Assembly: GCA_028284385.1 (NCBI GenBank)
Contig: JANQRT010000058.1
Location: 1 to 64,000, forward strand
DNA length: 64,000 nucleotides
Reading direction: 5' to 3'
Source of the DNA: Opitutaceae bacterium
GTDB lineage: Bacteria; Verrucomicrobiota; Verrucomicrobiia; Opitutales; Opitutaceae
The notes under the pieces are model-generated. The model ran no database searches, had not been told where the DNA came from, and worked only from the letters and a program-made list of their open reading frames with translations. The position numbers and the translations under genes are program-made. Below, piece by piece: positions 17,712 through 26,658 of this stretch (position 1 is its first letter; each line of letters begins with the position of its first letter).

Positions 17712-18752
17712 TCAGGGGGATTTCGCCCGTATGTCCTTAAGAGTGAGCTCGAGGCCTTCCTTCATGGATACGCGTGGATGGTAGTTCAGATCTCGTTTTG
17801 CTGCTGTTATATCGAACCAATGGTCTTTCGCTAATTCCGAAGCTACAAATCGAGTCATTGGAGGCTCTCCTCGCAGGTTCAGCCATCTCCATACCGTCTC
17901 CATCAACGACCCCATTCGATAGGCCCCTTTCAGGCTTATCCGCTTTTCGATGGGCGGGATTTCGATTCTCTTAAGAAGCTCGTTAATCCATGGCCATAGA
18001 GCAACAGGTTCGTCGTTTGAAATGAAATAGGCTTTTCCTCCAGGGTTGTTAGTGTCGTTGTCCAGCGCTATTTCCGCCTGCAGGTGAGCGTCCACTACAT
18101 TATCGATATATGTGAGATCAACTAGATTTGTACCATTTCCTACGATACGAAGACGCCCTCTACTGGCTCGGTCAACTACTCGCGGTATCAAATTGGCGTC
18201 TCCTGGGCCCCAGATCAGGTGCGGCCTTAGCGCGACGGTTTTCAAGTGGCCTGGAGGAAGATCATGGGCCGAGAGGACTGCCTTCTCGGCTATAACTTTG
18301 GTGGTAGGGTAATGACATGGGATTCTTTCGCCATAAGGTAATGACTCGTTTCCGCCACTGATCGAATTTCCATTGAAAACCACGCTTGGCGTGCTCGTGT
18401 AGATCAGCTTCTTAACTTGGTAATCGCGGCATCCGTTAATAATGGCTTGCGTTCCAGATATATTTGTATCCAAAAATTCCTGATGTTTTCCCCAGATACC
18501 TACTTTTGCCGCTGTGTGAAACGCCACATCCACTCCATTACAAGCATTTCTAGCGGCCTTTGCATCCCCTAAGTCCGCGTAGATCATTTCCACGCCCTCT
18601 TGTTCAAGTCGAGGCTGTCGAGTTCTACACAGTCCTCGGACTGTAAAACCCTGTTCAAGCAGCTTGCTGATCAGCTTGCCTCCGAGAAACCCGCTTGCCC
18701 CTGTAACCAATGCTTTTCTGGTCTGACGCTCTGCCTTCGTATGTTGAAGCAT
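17712..18752 (-). CDS. 3-beta-HSD-type reductase, OleD-like
   Basis: A 346-residue extended SDR with TGASGFLGGKL (residues 18-28), a catalytic YPTTK pattern (CHYPTTKVIAEKA) and the segments LKTVALRPHLIWGPGD and NLVDLTYIDNVVDAH. From memory these match OleD, the NADPH-dependent 2-alkyl-3-oxoalkanoate reductase of long-chain olefin biosynthesis. No OleA, OleB or OleC partner lies in the window, so an OleD role would need partners elsewhere. It lies close to the PKS locus, but in a separate unit, and a lipid-related reductase there is worth noting. Alternative: a general NAD-dependent sterol/sugar epimerase-like enzyme. Confidence 0.72.
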   Translation of the reverse strand: MLQHTKAERQTRKALVTGASGFLGGKLISKLLEQGFTVRGLCRTRQPRLEQEGVEMIYADLGDAKAARNACNGVDVAFHTAAKVGIWGKHQEFLDTNISGTQAIINGCRDYQVKKLIYTSTPSVVFNGNSISGGNESLPYGERIPCHYPTTKVIAEKAVLSAHDLPPGHLKTVALRPHLIWGPGDANLIPRVVDRASRGRLRIVGNGTNLVDLTYIDNVVDAHLQAEIALDNDTNNPGGKAYFISNDEPVALWPWINELLKRIEIPPIEKRISLKGAYRMGSLMETVWRWLNLRGEPPMTRFVASELAKDHWFDITAAKRDLNYHPRVSMKEGLELTLKDIRAKSP

Positions 18753-18817
18753 TTAAGAGATGATTGAATTTCGAATACTATTCAAGAATAGAACTTTAAG
18801 GCTAACCCCAAGCTTGC

Positions 18818-19552
18818 ATGGAGATTCGAGTTGTCAAGTATGTGCAACCCATGTCGGATGATCCTACTCAAGGAAAGAAAGCGCGTTTTTCGGATATCAC
18901 TCTCGCTGGGCTTCGTCATGGAGAAGTTAAGCGACTCGAAGGATTTGATAAGTCTAGGCATATCCCCCCTAAATATGTGAATGATCGAGCCCGGCTATTT
19001 CTGGCTAGAATCTGCAGTCGCGAATTAAAGGAGTGGGCGGAGGGTCTATTTTCAGAGCTTCGTCTAGCTATGGAATATAAACGCAAGGATCTTTCGGTAG
19101 ACTTGGGAGATGGGATCGCTTCCATTATTTCGAAAGACTTCGAATTGGTGAGGCAGTATTCGTTGATTGACGACAGTCCGGAGGTCTATTGCCAAAATAC
19201 GGAGCTTAGATTTCTGGGAGGCCCTGAACTGGCTGAGATAGAGACATTCAACCAGGCTATAGGCTCTTTATTCGACCGTATGCGTTGTTCATTGGTTGGC
19301 GCTGTCCAGATCGAGGCGATGATCGATGTCATTGAGGCAAAGCCGTCTTCCGGCATCATAGTTGATTATCCTTCGACCTATCTCCATTGCGATTGTCGTA
19401 TTCAGGGAATCGATGCGTTTTTTCGATTCGATCCACATACGCTTGAAATACGATTCGATTCCTTTTGCGCGCCATATCAGATAGTCGATGCGCTGCAGCA
19501 AATGAACGATCTCTTCTCAAATGACGACGTTCTTGGCCAATTGTTGGCTTAG
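18818..19552 (+). CDS. Hypothetical protein (244 aa) beside the signalling locus
   Basis: I recognise no family. The protein has no signal peptide or membrane segment and has a mixed alpha/beta composition. It opens MEIRVVKYVQPMSDDPTQG; an internal ATG 11 codons later is an alternative start. A conserved-looking middle part has acidic residues (KDLSVDLGDGIASIISKDF). It is convergent with the REC-kinase-REC gene (stops 24 bp apart) and divergent from the OleD-like gene. The single orientation change and position beside the PKS/signalling locus suggest it may be a response gene, but nothing in the sequence shows it. Confidence 0.6.
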   Translation: MEIRVVKYVQPMSDDPTQGKKARFSDITLAGLRHGEVKRLEGFDKSRHIPPKYVNDRARLFLARICSRELKEWAEGLFSELRLAMEYKRKDLSVDLGDGIASIISKDFELVRQYSLIDDSPEVYCQNTELRFLGGPELAEIETFNQAIGSLFDRMRCSLVGAVQIEAMIDVIEAKPSSGIIVDYPSTYLHCDCRIQGIDAFFRFDPHTLEIRFDSFCAPYQIVDALQQMNDLFSNDDVLGQLLA

Positions 19553-19575
19553 GATCTTAGTTTGATCAGGAAGCT

Positions 19576-21153
19576 TTAATCCATTCGCTCTACCCAATAG
19601 CGAATGGTCTCCAAGAATTGGAAGCGTTCGAATGGCTTGCTAATGAAATCATTTACTCCCGCTTCTTCCCACTTTCCCGAGAGCATATTCTCGGGCATCG
19701 CTGTTAACGCGATGACAGGAGTGGTTTTATTGATGCCGTTGGCGCGAATCCGAGATGTCGTCTCCAAGCCGTCCATTTCCGGCATCTGAAAATCCATCAG
19801 GATTATCGAGTACTTCGTTTCCTCGGCCATGTTTAGGGCCTGGTCTCCGTTTTCAGCCGTATCCACATTATAACCATATCGGGTGAGAAGGTCTTCAACC
19901 ATGAGCCTATTGATACGGTTGTCATCGGCTAGCAAGACCCTCATGTTCTCGACTTTTTTCGGTTGAGAAAAATCGGCTTGCTTGTCGCTTGATTTCTGTC
20001 GGCCGAAATTGACGGAAAACCAGAATTCAGAACCTTGATCGAGTTCGCTTAGGCTCCCTATTTCACCGCCCATCATTGAAACCAATTCGCGCGAAATTGA
20101 TAGTCCCAGGCCTGTGCCTCGCTTTTCAGGCCTGATTTGGGTGAAGGGCTTGAATAGATTTTCCAATACTTCAGGAGCGATTCCCGCCCCTGTGTCCTTG
20201 ACTGCAAAGCGAAGCCTTACCGACCTCTCATTCTCTTCCATGAGACTTGTCTCAACGGAAACGACTCCTCCGCTCGGTGTGAATTTTATGGCGTTGCTGA
20301 CCAGGTTGATGAGCACTTGGAGAAGTCTGTCGGGGTCTCCTCTCAGGGCAGGATTTATATCTTTGTCGATTGTGTTCGAGAAAGTTAACCCTGCATTTTC
20401 GACTTGCAGTTTGAAGGTATGCGATAGGGCTTGGAGCAGTTCATCCAATCTAAAATCAACATAGGTCAGTTTAAGCGTTCCAGCCGCCCACTTGGAGTAG
20501 TCAAGTGTGTTGTCCAGGATTTGAGCCAGATTGTCATTAACGATTTTAATGGAGGTCACGTGTTCGCGTTGCTCTTCGGATAAAGGAGCTTCGAGAAGCT
20601 GGTCCGCCAGGTTTATCGAAACGTTAATAGGCGTTCGGACTTCATGGCTGAGCATGTTGATAAACTCCTTTTGAACCTGATTCGCGTTTTCCAGCTCCTT
20701 GTTTAACTTCTCGAGCTGAATATTATATTTATTGCGGCTGTATTCATTAATTGCTTCCAGAAGCTTGATCTTCAGTTTATCAGGTTCCCAAGGCTTCTTT
20801 ATGTACTGAAAGACACGACCTTGATTGATGGCCGCAATTGTGTCATCAATATTTGAATACGCAGTAATAAGTATGGTTACGATTTCCGGCCAACGCGCTC
20901 GCGTTTCCTTGAGCAAATCCACCCCTGTTTTTTTGGGCATGCGCTGATCCGTTATCAGAACGCCGATATGAGAGGATTTAGCCTCCAGCAATTTCAGCGC
21001 TTCATCAACGCTCTCCGCAGTCGCTACATCAAAGTAGGGAGAGAACGTTTTCGTGAAATATTTCAGTGCTTTAGCTTCATCATCCACATAGAGCACCTGA
21101 AAGTCCAATGACGTTTCATCTGAAATCTCTGACGATTTTCTATCGGCTTTCAT
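19576..21153 (-). CDS. REC-histidine kinase-REC hybrid, PhcR-like
   Basis: A 525-residue soluble signalling protein: receiver domain 1 (residues 17-135; VDDEAKALKYF, phospho-acceptor D69 in ITDQRMP), HisKA domain (H170 in MLSHEVRTPIN), HATPase (LVSNAIKFTP, DTGAGIAPEV, GTGLGLSISREL) and a second receiver domain (ADDNRINRLMVEDLL, phospho-acceptor in ILMDFQMPEMDG). A response regulator whose output is a kinase domain recalls PhcR of Ralstonia. The first receiver is closely similar to that of the neighbouring 21396-22511 gene, showing local duplication. It is the last gene of the run starting with the PKS, after a 242-bp gap. Confidence 0.82.
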   Translation of the reverse strand: MKADRKSSEISDETSLDFQVLYVDDEAKALKYFTKTFSPYFDVATAESVDEALKLLEAKSSHIGVLITDQRMPKKTGVDLLKETRARWPEIVTILITAYSNIDDTIAAINQGRVFQYIKKPWEPDKLKIKLLEAINEYSRNKYNIQLEKLNKELENANQVQKEFINMLSHEVRTPINVSINLADQLLEAPLSEEQREHVTSIKIVNDNLAQILDNTLDYSKWAAGTLKLTYVDFRLDELLQALSHTFKLQVENAGLTFSNTIDKDINPALRGDPDRLLQVLINLVSNAIKFTPSGGVVSVETSLMEENERSVRLRFAVKDTGAGIAPEVLENLFKPFTQIRPEKRGTGLGLSISRELVSMMGGEIGSLSELDQGSEFWFSVNFGRQKSSDKQADFSQPKKVENMRVLLADDNRINRLMVEDLLTRYGYNVDTAENGDQALNMAEETKYSIILMDFQMPEMDGLETTSRIRANGINKTTPVIALTAMPENMLSGKWEEAGVNDFISKPFERFQFLETIRYWVERMD

Positions 21154-21395
21154 ATTTTGAATAGCAGGGATCGCTTAACATTGTCTTCGAATCTGAACAG
21201 AGAATCCAAAGTCGCTAGGGCACGTATTCCAGGCACATGAAGCCTCACGGCCAGCAACATGCGAGATCTCAAAGAGAGATATCCTAGTAAACAATTCACC
21301 GTACAAGAGTTGGGAACTATGGTGCCGGTGTCTGGTAGCGTGTCAAATTGAAAGAAGTGAGTACCTTACTCGAAGTTATCTTAAGTAACTTCACG
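21154..21395 (-). promoter_or_regulatory. 242-bp spacer inside the signalling run
   Basis: No coding region is supported here. Just after the upstream stop (21396) GAAGTTA (21372-21378) can pair with TAACTTC (21386-21392) across a 7-base loop. There is no T run, so it is a weak terminator or processing site. The gap is long enough for a separate promoter for the REC-kinase-REC gene. Confidence 0.4.
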
Positions 21396-22511
21396 TTACC
21401 AGTTTTCAAAACGAACCAGAATTTCATCAAGCCAAGCCAAGTCCAATGTTGGCAGGTGGATTGAAGAGGGATCCAGTGGCAGACTGACAGTCATGGAAAA
21501 TTCGTCATCGGAAATCCCATCGACGTGAAGTTCTCCTGCGTGATGATAGGATGCTAGGAATGCTGAGAGCAGGGAGGTTGGGGCGTTGGTAAGGGAAGTC
21601 TCTTCCCATACCTTTCCTTTAGTGACGACCTTGATTTTAACGCTTTCTTCATCCTGGCTCACGCTCGATATCATTTCCTCCGAGCCACTGGAAGCATAGT
21701 TGAAGATACTCTCGAACAGACACTGGATGAGGTCGCTATTTGCGTTTAATGCTTTTGCAGGAGAGGGGTCCGTTAGCTTATGCTTGTCTTGCAAACCTAA
21801 GTTGCCCGCAACAGATAGAATGATCTCCTTGATATCTACCGGTTCAAAATCATTATTTGCTTTGCCTTTGTATTGCTCAGCGAGTTCGGCGGCTGTGACC
21901 TGCATCGCCTGAATCGCTAGTTTCAGTTCCTGCCAATGATTTGCGCCTTTAGCCTTGGTAGCCTTAAATGGAACTTGCTCGATAAAAGATTTAGCGGCAT
22001 GCGAAGCATTATTGGTGAGGGTAAAACCAGATGCCATTACTAGAATGTCTCTTATACGATTTACTCCATCCATGCGTTGCCACGTATTCAGTTTTTCGCC
22101 CATCAGCTGGTCGCGCTCCCTGCGAAGCTTAAAAAACTGCATAGCTTGACGAAGCTCTGTAGTCAAAATTTGAATATCCCAAGGCTTTGTGACGTATCGA
22201 AGGATCTCGCCGCTATTCACCGCTTCTATGGCATCTTCAAGGTCCGAATAGGCAGTGGTAAGCATTCGAGTTATCTGAGGATGTTGCTTTCTAGCGTACT
22301 TCAGGAGCTCAACACCTTTCTCCTCCGGCATTCGCTGGTCTGTTATGAGCACTCCAATGCGATCGGCCTTTTGGTCCAGAATCTCTCTACCTTCCGCCGC
22401 GCTAGCGGCCTTGAAGATCGGGAATTCGCTCTTAAAGGCTCTTTCGAAATACTTTAGAGCCTTTTCTTCATCGTCTACGAAAAGCACTCCAAATGCGTTG
22501 TCGTTAATCAT
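21396..22511 (-). CDS. Response regulator with degenerate kinase-like C-terminus, PhcQ-like
   Basis: A 371-residue protein. Residues 8-125 form a receiver domain (FVDDEEKALKYFERAF; phospho-acceptor D58 in LITDQRMPEEKG; TTAYSDLEDAIEAVNSGEI; Lys in RYVTKPWD). The remaining 240 residues resemble a HisKA/HATPase layout in spacing (coil, then a region with SDLIQCLFESIFNYASS where an N box would be), but I see no His box and no G1/G2 boxes, so it is probably not an active kinase. Its receiver strongly resembles that of the next gene and, from memory, those of PhcQ/PhcR-type regulators. It lies 64 bp downstream of the membrane kinase gene. Confidence 0.78.
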   Translation of the reverse strand: MINDNAFGVLFVDDEEKALKYFERAFKSEFPIFKAASAAEGREILDQKADRIGVLITDQRMPEEKGVELLKYARKQHPQITRMLTTAYSDLEDAIEAVNSGEILRYVTKPWDIQILTTELRQAMQFFKLRRERDQLMGEKLNTWQRMDGVNRIRDILVMASGFTLTNNASHAAKSFIEQVPFKATKAKGANHWQELKLAIQAMQVTAAELAEQYKGKANNDFEPVDIKEIILSVAGNLGLQDKHKLTDPSPAKALNANSDLIQCLFESIFNYASSGSEEMISSVSQDEESVKIKVVTKGKVWEETSLTNAPTSLLSAFLASYHHAGELHVDGISDDEFSMTVSLPLDPSSIHLPTLDLAWLDEILVRFENW

Positions 22512-22575
22512 TTTTTATTCTGTTTTATGTTGTTTGGGGAACTTGGTATAGAGGACAATCGTCAGCTTTTGAAAT

Positions 22576-25215
22576 CTAATTCTTTGCCTCTATTTCCATT
22601 GGCAATTCTTCGGCCTTAGCCTCGGTTTTTAAAGCGTCTGCTATTGGAATATCGAATGTGAACCTGGTCCAGCTGCCAAGTTTGCTTTCCACTTCCATTT
22701 TTCCTCCATGATTCTGTGAGATCGTATGGCAAATACTTAAGCCCAATCCCATACCTTTCCCCACGTCTTGTGTTGTGAAAAACGGTTCGAAAACTCTTTG
22801 TCGTGTCTCTTCCGTCATTCCAACTCCATTATCTTCTACTGAAATGAAGAGTCTATCCTTTTTTTGTGTAGTGGAAATCTGGATTTCTCGCTGTTGCTTG
22901 TCTTCAACTCCTTTTACCGCTCTGGCGGCGTTGGTAAGCAGATTCACCAATACTTGAATTACATGTCCTTGCGACCCGACCAGAGCGTCACCCTTACTAT
23001 GCGACTTGGATATTATAATGCCTTTGCAATCCTGAGCAGTGAACCGGAGAGCGCTATCGAGAGCAGCCGTGAAGGAAAACGTTTTTTGGATATCCACTGC
23101 CGAAGGGTGAGCAAAGGTATGCAAGTCTGAAACGATATTTTTGATACGATCCACACCCTCGTCAATGTCTTCAAAGTAATCTCTCAAGTCTTCGCTTCGT
23201 TCGACCTCGGGCTCTTTCTTGATCAGCTGAAGCGCGGTTATAACGTAGTTTAAGGGGTTGTTGACTTCATGCAAAAGCCCAGCCGCCAGACTTCCAAGCG
23301 CGTTGAGCTTTTCGCTTTGAATGAGATTGGACTGGGTCGTCTTCAATTCGGCTAGCGTTTCTTCTAGATCGTGATTTCGTTCTACAAGATTCGCTTCAAG
23401 ATCCGCCGTTTGCAGTAGGTTGCCTAGTCTCGTTTCAACTTCCGTGCGACTGAAAGGCTTGGTTAAGAAGTCGTCCGCTCCGTTCTTTAGGGCCGTAATC
23501 TTTGCGGTTTCATCCATCCGCGCGGTTAAAAGAACGATTTTAATACTTCTGGTTGCCGGGTCTTCTTTAAGCTGCTTGCAGACTTCTAAGCCATCCAGTT
23601 TTGGGAGCATGAGATCAAGAACCATCATTTTCGGCTGAAGTTCGCGAGCTAGTGAAAGTCCTTGCAGGCCGTCTCTTGCTAGCGCCACGCGGTAATCTAT
23701 TTCGAGAATGCTCGCCAAATACTTCCTCATGTCAGGTTCGTCATCTACAATCAGCAGCGAGGGTTTCTCGCCAGGCTGCAGTTCGGCCTCTTCAGCGCCA
23801 AAGGGAGATTCGATAGGCAGCGAAGCTCTATGCTCGGCTGCCTGATGCATGTTTTCAATCCAATCGTCACTTGTCGATATATCCAGCGCTTCGCTATCGG
23901 CATTCTCCTGGCTGATCGGAAAGGAGACTCTCATCACAGTTCCGACGCCTTCTTCGCTTTCAGCTTCAATTTCCCCTTCCATCTTTTCGGTTAGATCTTT
24001 TACCAGTGCCAATCCTAGTCCACTTCCCTGATATTTTCTCGTTGACGAGCCATCTGCCTGCCGGAATCGGTCGAAAATGTAAGGCAGATCCTTCTTGTTT
24101 ATACCTACACCGGTATCTGCGATTTCAATAACGGCTGTATCCGCATTTCCGCTACTGCTGACCGTTATGGTTCCTCCTTCCGGAGTGAATTTCAACGCGT
24201 TGCTGAGAAGATTCAAAAAGATGCGTTCCAGCGCGTAAATGTCAGCGTCAATGATTATAGACTCCTTTGCTAAGTCCTTTTGGAAACCGATCTTTCTTGG
24301 TTCGGCCATGTGGGACATCGAATCAAGAATGCCCTTAAGAAATCTCGTAATATCTATCGGTTGCGGAGAAAGTTCCGTTTTGCCTTCCTCCAGCTTCACT
24401 ACTTCCAAGACGTCGTTAACCAGTTTAAGAAGTCTCAACGAATTGTCTTTTGCCGTACGCATCAGGCTAGAGACTCTATCGTTTAACAGTTCCGGTCTTT
24501 GTAATAGATCTTGAATGGGCGACAGTATTAGCGTTAAGGGAGTGCGAAGCTCATGGCTTATATTCGCGAAGAATTGCGACTTAAGCCGGTCCATATCCTC
24601 GAGTTCCTTGTTGCGTGAGTCTAGTTCTTGTCGGAGTAGAAAATCGCTAATCCGTGCTCGTGTAGTAAAATGGCTTGAAGTACAGCCGATTGCTCCGAAA
24701 ACGAAAATAAAATAGCCGTTAGTGGCGAATGTTTCCCAATCTGTGAGTGGCTCAACTATGCTGTGGTGAAGCAAACAAGTTGCTATATATATTAATAAGG
24801 TTCCGAGACTCATGAACACAGCTTCTCGCAACTTCCATGGCATTATTACTGTTGATGTCAGTATAACGATATTAAAGGTCGTATAGTACGGCGAAACCGC
24901 TCCCTCTGTGAGATACAGCATTGAGCTAAATGACAGAGTCAAAGAAAATGCCCATATTTGGCTTAAGACCTTAATATAGCGTCTTCCTAGGGGCGTATAG
25001 TCTAAGGCTAGAAGCAATAGCGAAATTAGAGTACAAATAATTCGTATTATAAAGAATTCTAACAAATAATTAGGGTAGACTAGATAATCGATGGAGGATC
25101 CCATCGGCATGAAAATTATTGTGAGCAAACAAGCTACTTTTGAGCGTCGAATCCTTAGCGATTCATCTTCGCTATTAAAGCGATTTCTAAAGTCTAGAGG
25201 AATCGAATTATCCAT
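22576..25215 (-). CDS. Multi-TM hybrid histidine kinase (kinase-REC-kinase), PhcS-like position
   Basis: An 879-residue membrane sensor. Residues about 27-180 hold about six hydrophobic segments with very short loops, so the sensor is buried in the membrane, as in CqsS/LqsS/PhcS quorum-sensing kinases. Then come HisKA (H221 in NISHELRTPLTL), HATPase (NLLSNALKFTPEGG, GSGLGLALV), a receiver domain (485-600, D534 in VLDLMLPKLDG), and a second kinase core (H649 in GLLHEVNNPLNYV, and GMGLGLSICH). The start ATG at 25215 directly follows the stop of the methyltransferase gene with no bases between, so translation is coupled. The natural ligand is unknown; the methyltransferase/PKS product is the obvious candidate. 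Confidence 0.85.
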   Translation of the reverse strand: MDNSIPLDFRNRFNSEDESLRIRRSKVACLLTIIFMPMGSSIDYLVYPNYLLEFFIIRIICTLISLLLLALDYTPLGRRYIKVLSQIWAFSLTLSFSSMLYLTEGAVSPYYTTFNIVILTSTVIMPWKLREAVFMSLGTLLIYIATCLLHHSIVEPLTDWETFATNGYFIFVFGAIGCTSSHFTTRARISDFLLRQELDSRNKELEDMDRLKSQFFANISHELRTPLTLILSPIQDLLQRPELLNDRVSSLMRTAKDNSLRLLKLVNDVLEVVKLEEGKTELSPQPIDITRFLKGILDSMSHMAEPRKIGFQKDLAKESIIIDADIYALERIFLNLLSNALKFTPEGGTITVSSSGNADTAVIEIADTGVGINKKDLPYIFDRFRQADGSSTRKYQGSGLGLALVKDLTEKMEGEIEAESEEGVGTVMRVSFPISQENADSEALDISTSDDWIENMHQAAEHRASLPIESPFGAEEAELQPGEKPSLLIVDDEPDMRKYLASILEIDYRVALARDGLQGLSLARELQPKMMVLDLMLPKLDGLEVCKQLKEDPATRSIKIVLLTARMDETAKITALKNGADDFLTKPFSRTEVETRLGNLLQTADLEANLVERNHDLEETLAELKTTQSNLIQSEKLNALGSLAAGLLHEVNNPLNYVITALQLIKKEPEVERSEDLRDYFEDIDEGVDRIKNIVSDLHTFAHPSAVDIQKTFSFTAALDSALRFTAQDCKGIIISKSHSKGDALVGSQGHVIQVLVNLLTNAARAVKGVEDKQQREIQISTTQKKDRLFISVEDNGVGMTEETRQRVFEPFFTTQDVGKGMGLGLSICHTISQNHGGKMEVESKLGSWTRFTFDIPIADALKTEAKAEELPMEIEAKN

Positions 25216-26628
25216 TTAGTAGTCCTTTCTGATGTCTAAAAAGACATTTATACCGGTCAGGTCTGTTTCGATTTCGTAATTCGTCCCATCAGGGGCTAGC
25301 TCTTCCATTCCCCTTTCGTTTCTATAAACAAGATACCATTCTAGGAGATGCTCCATCAGGTTTTTATTGGGATTATCGCTATGGACATTGGTAACGGTAA
25401 CCAGTCCACCTGCTCGAGTCCATTTATAATATATTGAAACAAGACGTTTGCAAATCTGGTCTGAAAAATAATCAAATAGCCCAGCGGAGTAGACCATGTC
25501 ATATTTTTCTTCATATACATTGTTCTCTTCATGGATCTCCTCTAGAAGTTCATCAACCGACTTTTTTATAAATTTTATAATTGGCTTATTGCCGCTGGAC
25601 GTCATCGCTCCATTTATTTTTCTACTAGCATATTCAATGGTTTCGTCATTGAAATCCATTAAATCGAGCGAAATTTGGTTGGAGATAGACTCTCTTTTCA
25701 CAATACGTTGGATTTCTGATGCTGGACCACAGCCCACGTTTAAAACCGTGAAGATTCTTTCCTCCTCAGAAGCGACCCTTTCTGCTTCATTCTTCAAGCG
25801 ATCGACTAGCATTTCAATCCGGTTGCGATGAGCCTCAGGCGCGACTTGCTTAATCAGGTACGAGTCTACGAATCTTGCGTAGATGCTCGATGTTCGAGCG
25901 TTCGATTCGTAAAGCATCATGTTTACCATTTCGTAATCGCCAGCGTATCCAAGCGGCTTTATATAAGATCTGTTGAAGAAGGGCGAGCAAAGAATGAACG
26001 GGTGCAGTTCCCTGCGCGCGAAAGATTTATGAATATTGGTTTTCTCTTCTTGAATATCTCCAGCCACACATTCGAATTCGGAGAACAAGTCTTCGAATTT
26101 TGGAGCGATTACTGGATAAAGATTATCGTATAAGTCATTGGAAATATCTTTGGCCGATTCCTCTGTCTCGGTACTCTTGATTCCGACCTCGGCTTCGTCT
26201 AGCCATCTGCTTATTTCGCCGAATAGGTTGCGCATGTTGCTAACTGTTATCTGATAGTCTCGTTCAATCTTGCTACTTTCCATCAGGTCCTTAACGAAGC
26301 GATCGGTTTCTCCTCGAATATCGATTCCCGATCGTAGTCCCAATAAATCAGACCACGGATCTACCAGAGTTACAGACACTATTATCATCAGACCAGTCGT
26401 TAGTATGTGTGAAACGACGGCTCTTCCATTATATATGGTCCTCTCTCCTCGAATAATACTTAAGTTCGGTAGTACTTCGCTAAGTTGGACAATCGAGTAC
26501 GGATTGTATACTTCGAATACGATACCAGAACGTGTAACATGTATTAAGGTTCCACGTCCTGATCGCATCTGACTGTTTTCGAATAGAACTAGGCTATCTA
26601 CACCTGAAAGCGTTTGCTGAACGGACAT
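25216..26628 (-). CDS. SAM-dependent methyltransferase, PhcB-like
   Basis: A 470-residue protein. Residues about 10-100 may be a beta-rich PilZ-like domain (weakly supported), followed by a helical linker, and residues about 290-460 a class I methyltransferase with motif I VLNVGCGPA (295-303) and an acidic motif II (LDLMDFNDET). The segment KPLGYAGDYEMVNMM (224-238) and ELHPFILCSPFFNRSY are hallmarks I associate from memory with the family that includes PhcB, the enzyme that makes 3-hydroxy fatty acid methyl ester signals in Ralstonia. It sits between a PKS gene (30 bp away) and a membrane kinase (0 bp). A carboxyl methylation of the PKS product is therefore an attractive inference. Wider members of this family have unknown substrates. 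Confidence 0.72.
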   Translation of the reverse strand: MSVQQTLSGVDSLVLFENSQMRSGRGTLIHVTRSGIVFEVYNPYSIVQLSEVLPNLSIIRGERTIYNGRAVVSHILTTGLMIIVSVTLVDPWSDLLGLRSGIDIRGETDRFVKDLMESSKIERDYQITVSNMRNLFGEISRWLDEAEVGIKSTETEESAKDISNDLYDNLYPVIAPKFEDLFSEFECVAGDIQEEKTNIHKSFARRELHPFILCSPFFNRSYIKPLGYAGDYEMVNMMLYESNARTSSIYARFVDSYLIKQVAPEAHRNRIEMLVDRLKNEAERVASEEERIFTVLNVGCGPASEIQRIVKRESISNQISLDLMDFNDETIEYASRKINGAMTSSGNKPIIKFIKKSVDELLEEIHEENNVYEEKYDMVYSAGLFDYFSDQICKRLVSIYYKWTRAGGLVTVTNVHSDNPNKNLMEHLLEWYLVYRNERGMEELAPDGTNYEIETDLTGINVFLDIRKDY

Positions 26629-26658
26629 AATATTATTTATGAAATAGACTTTTTATAA

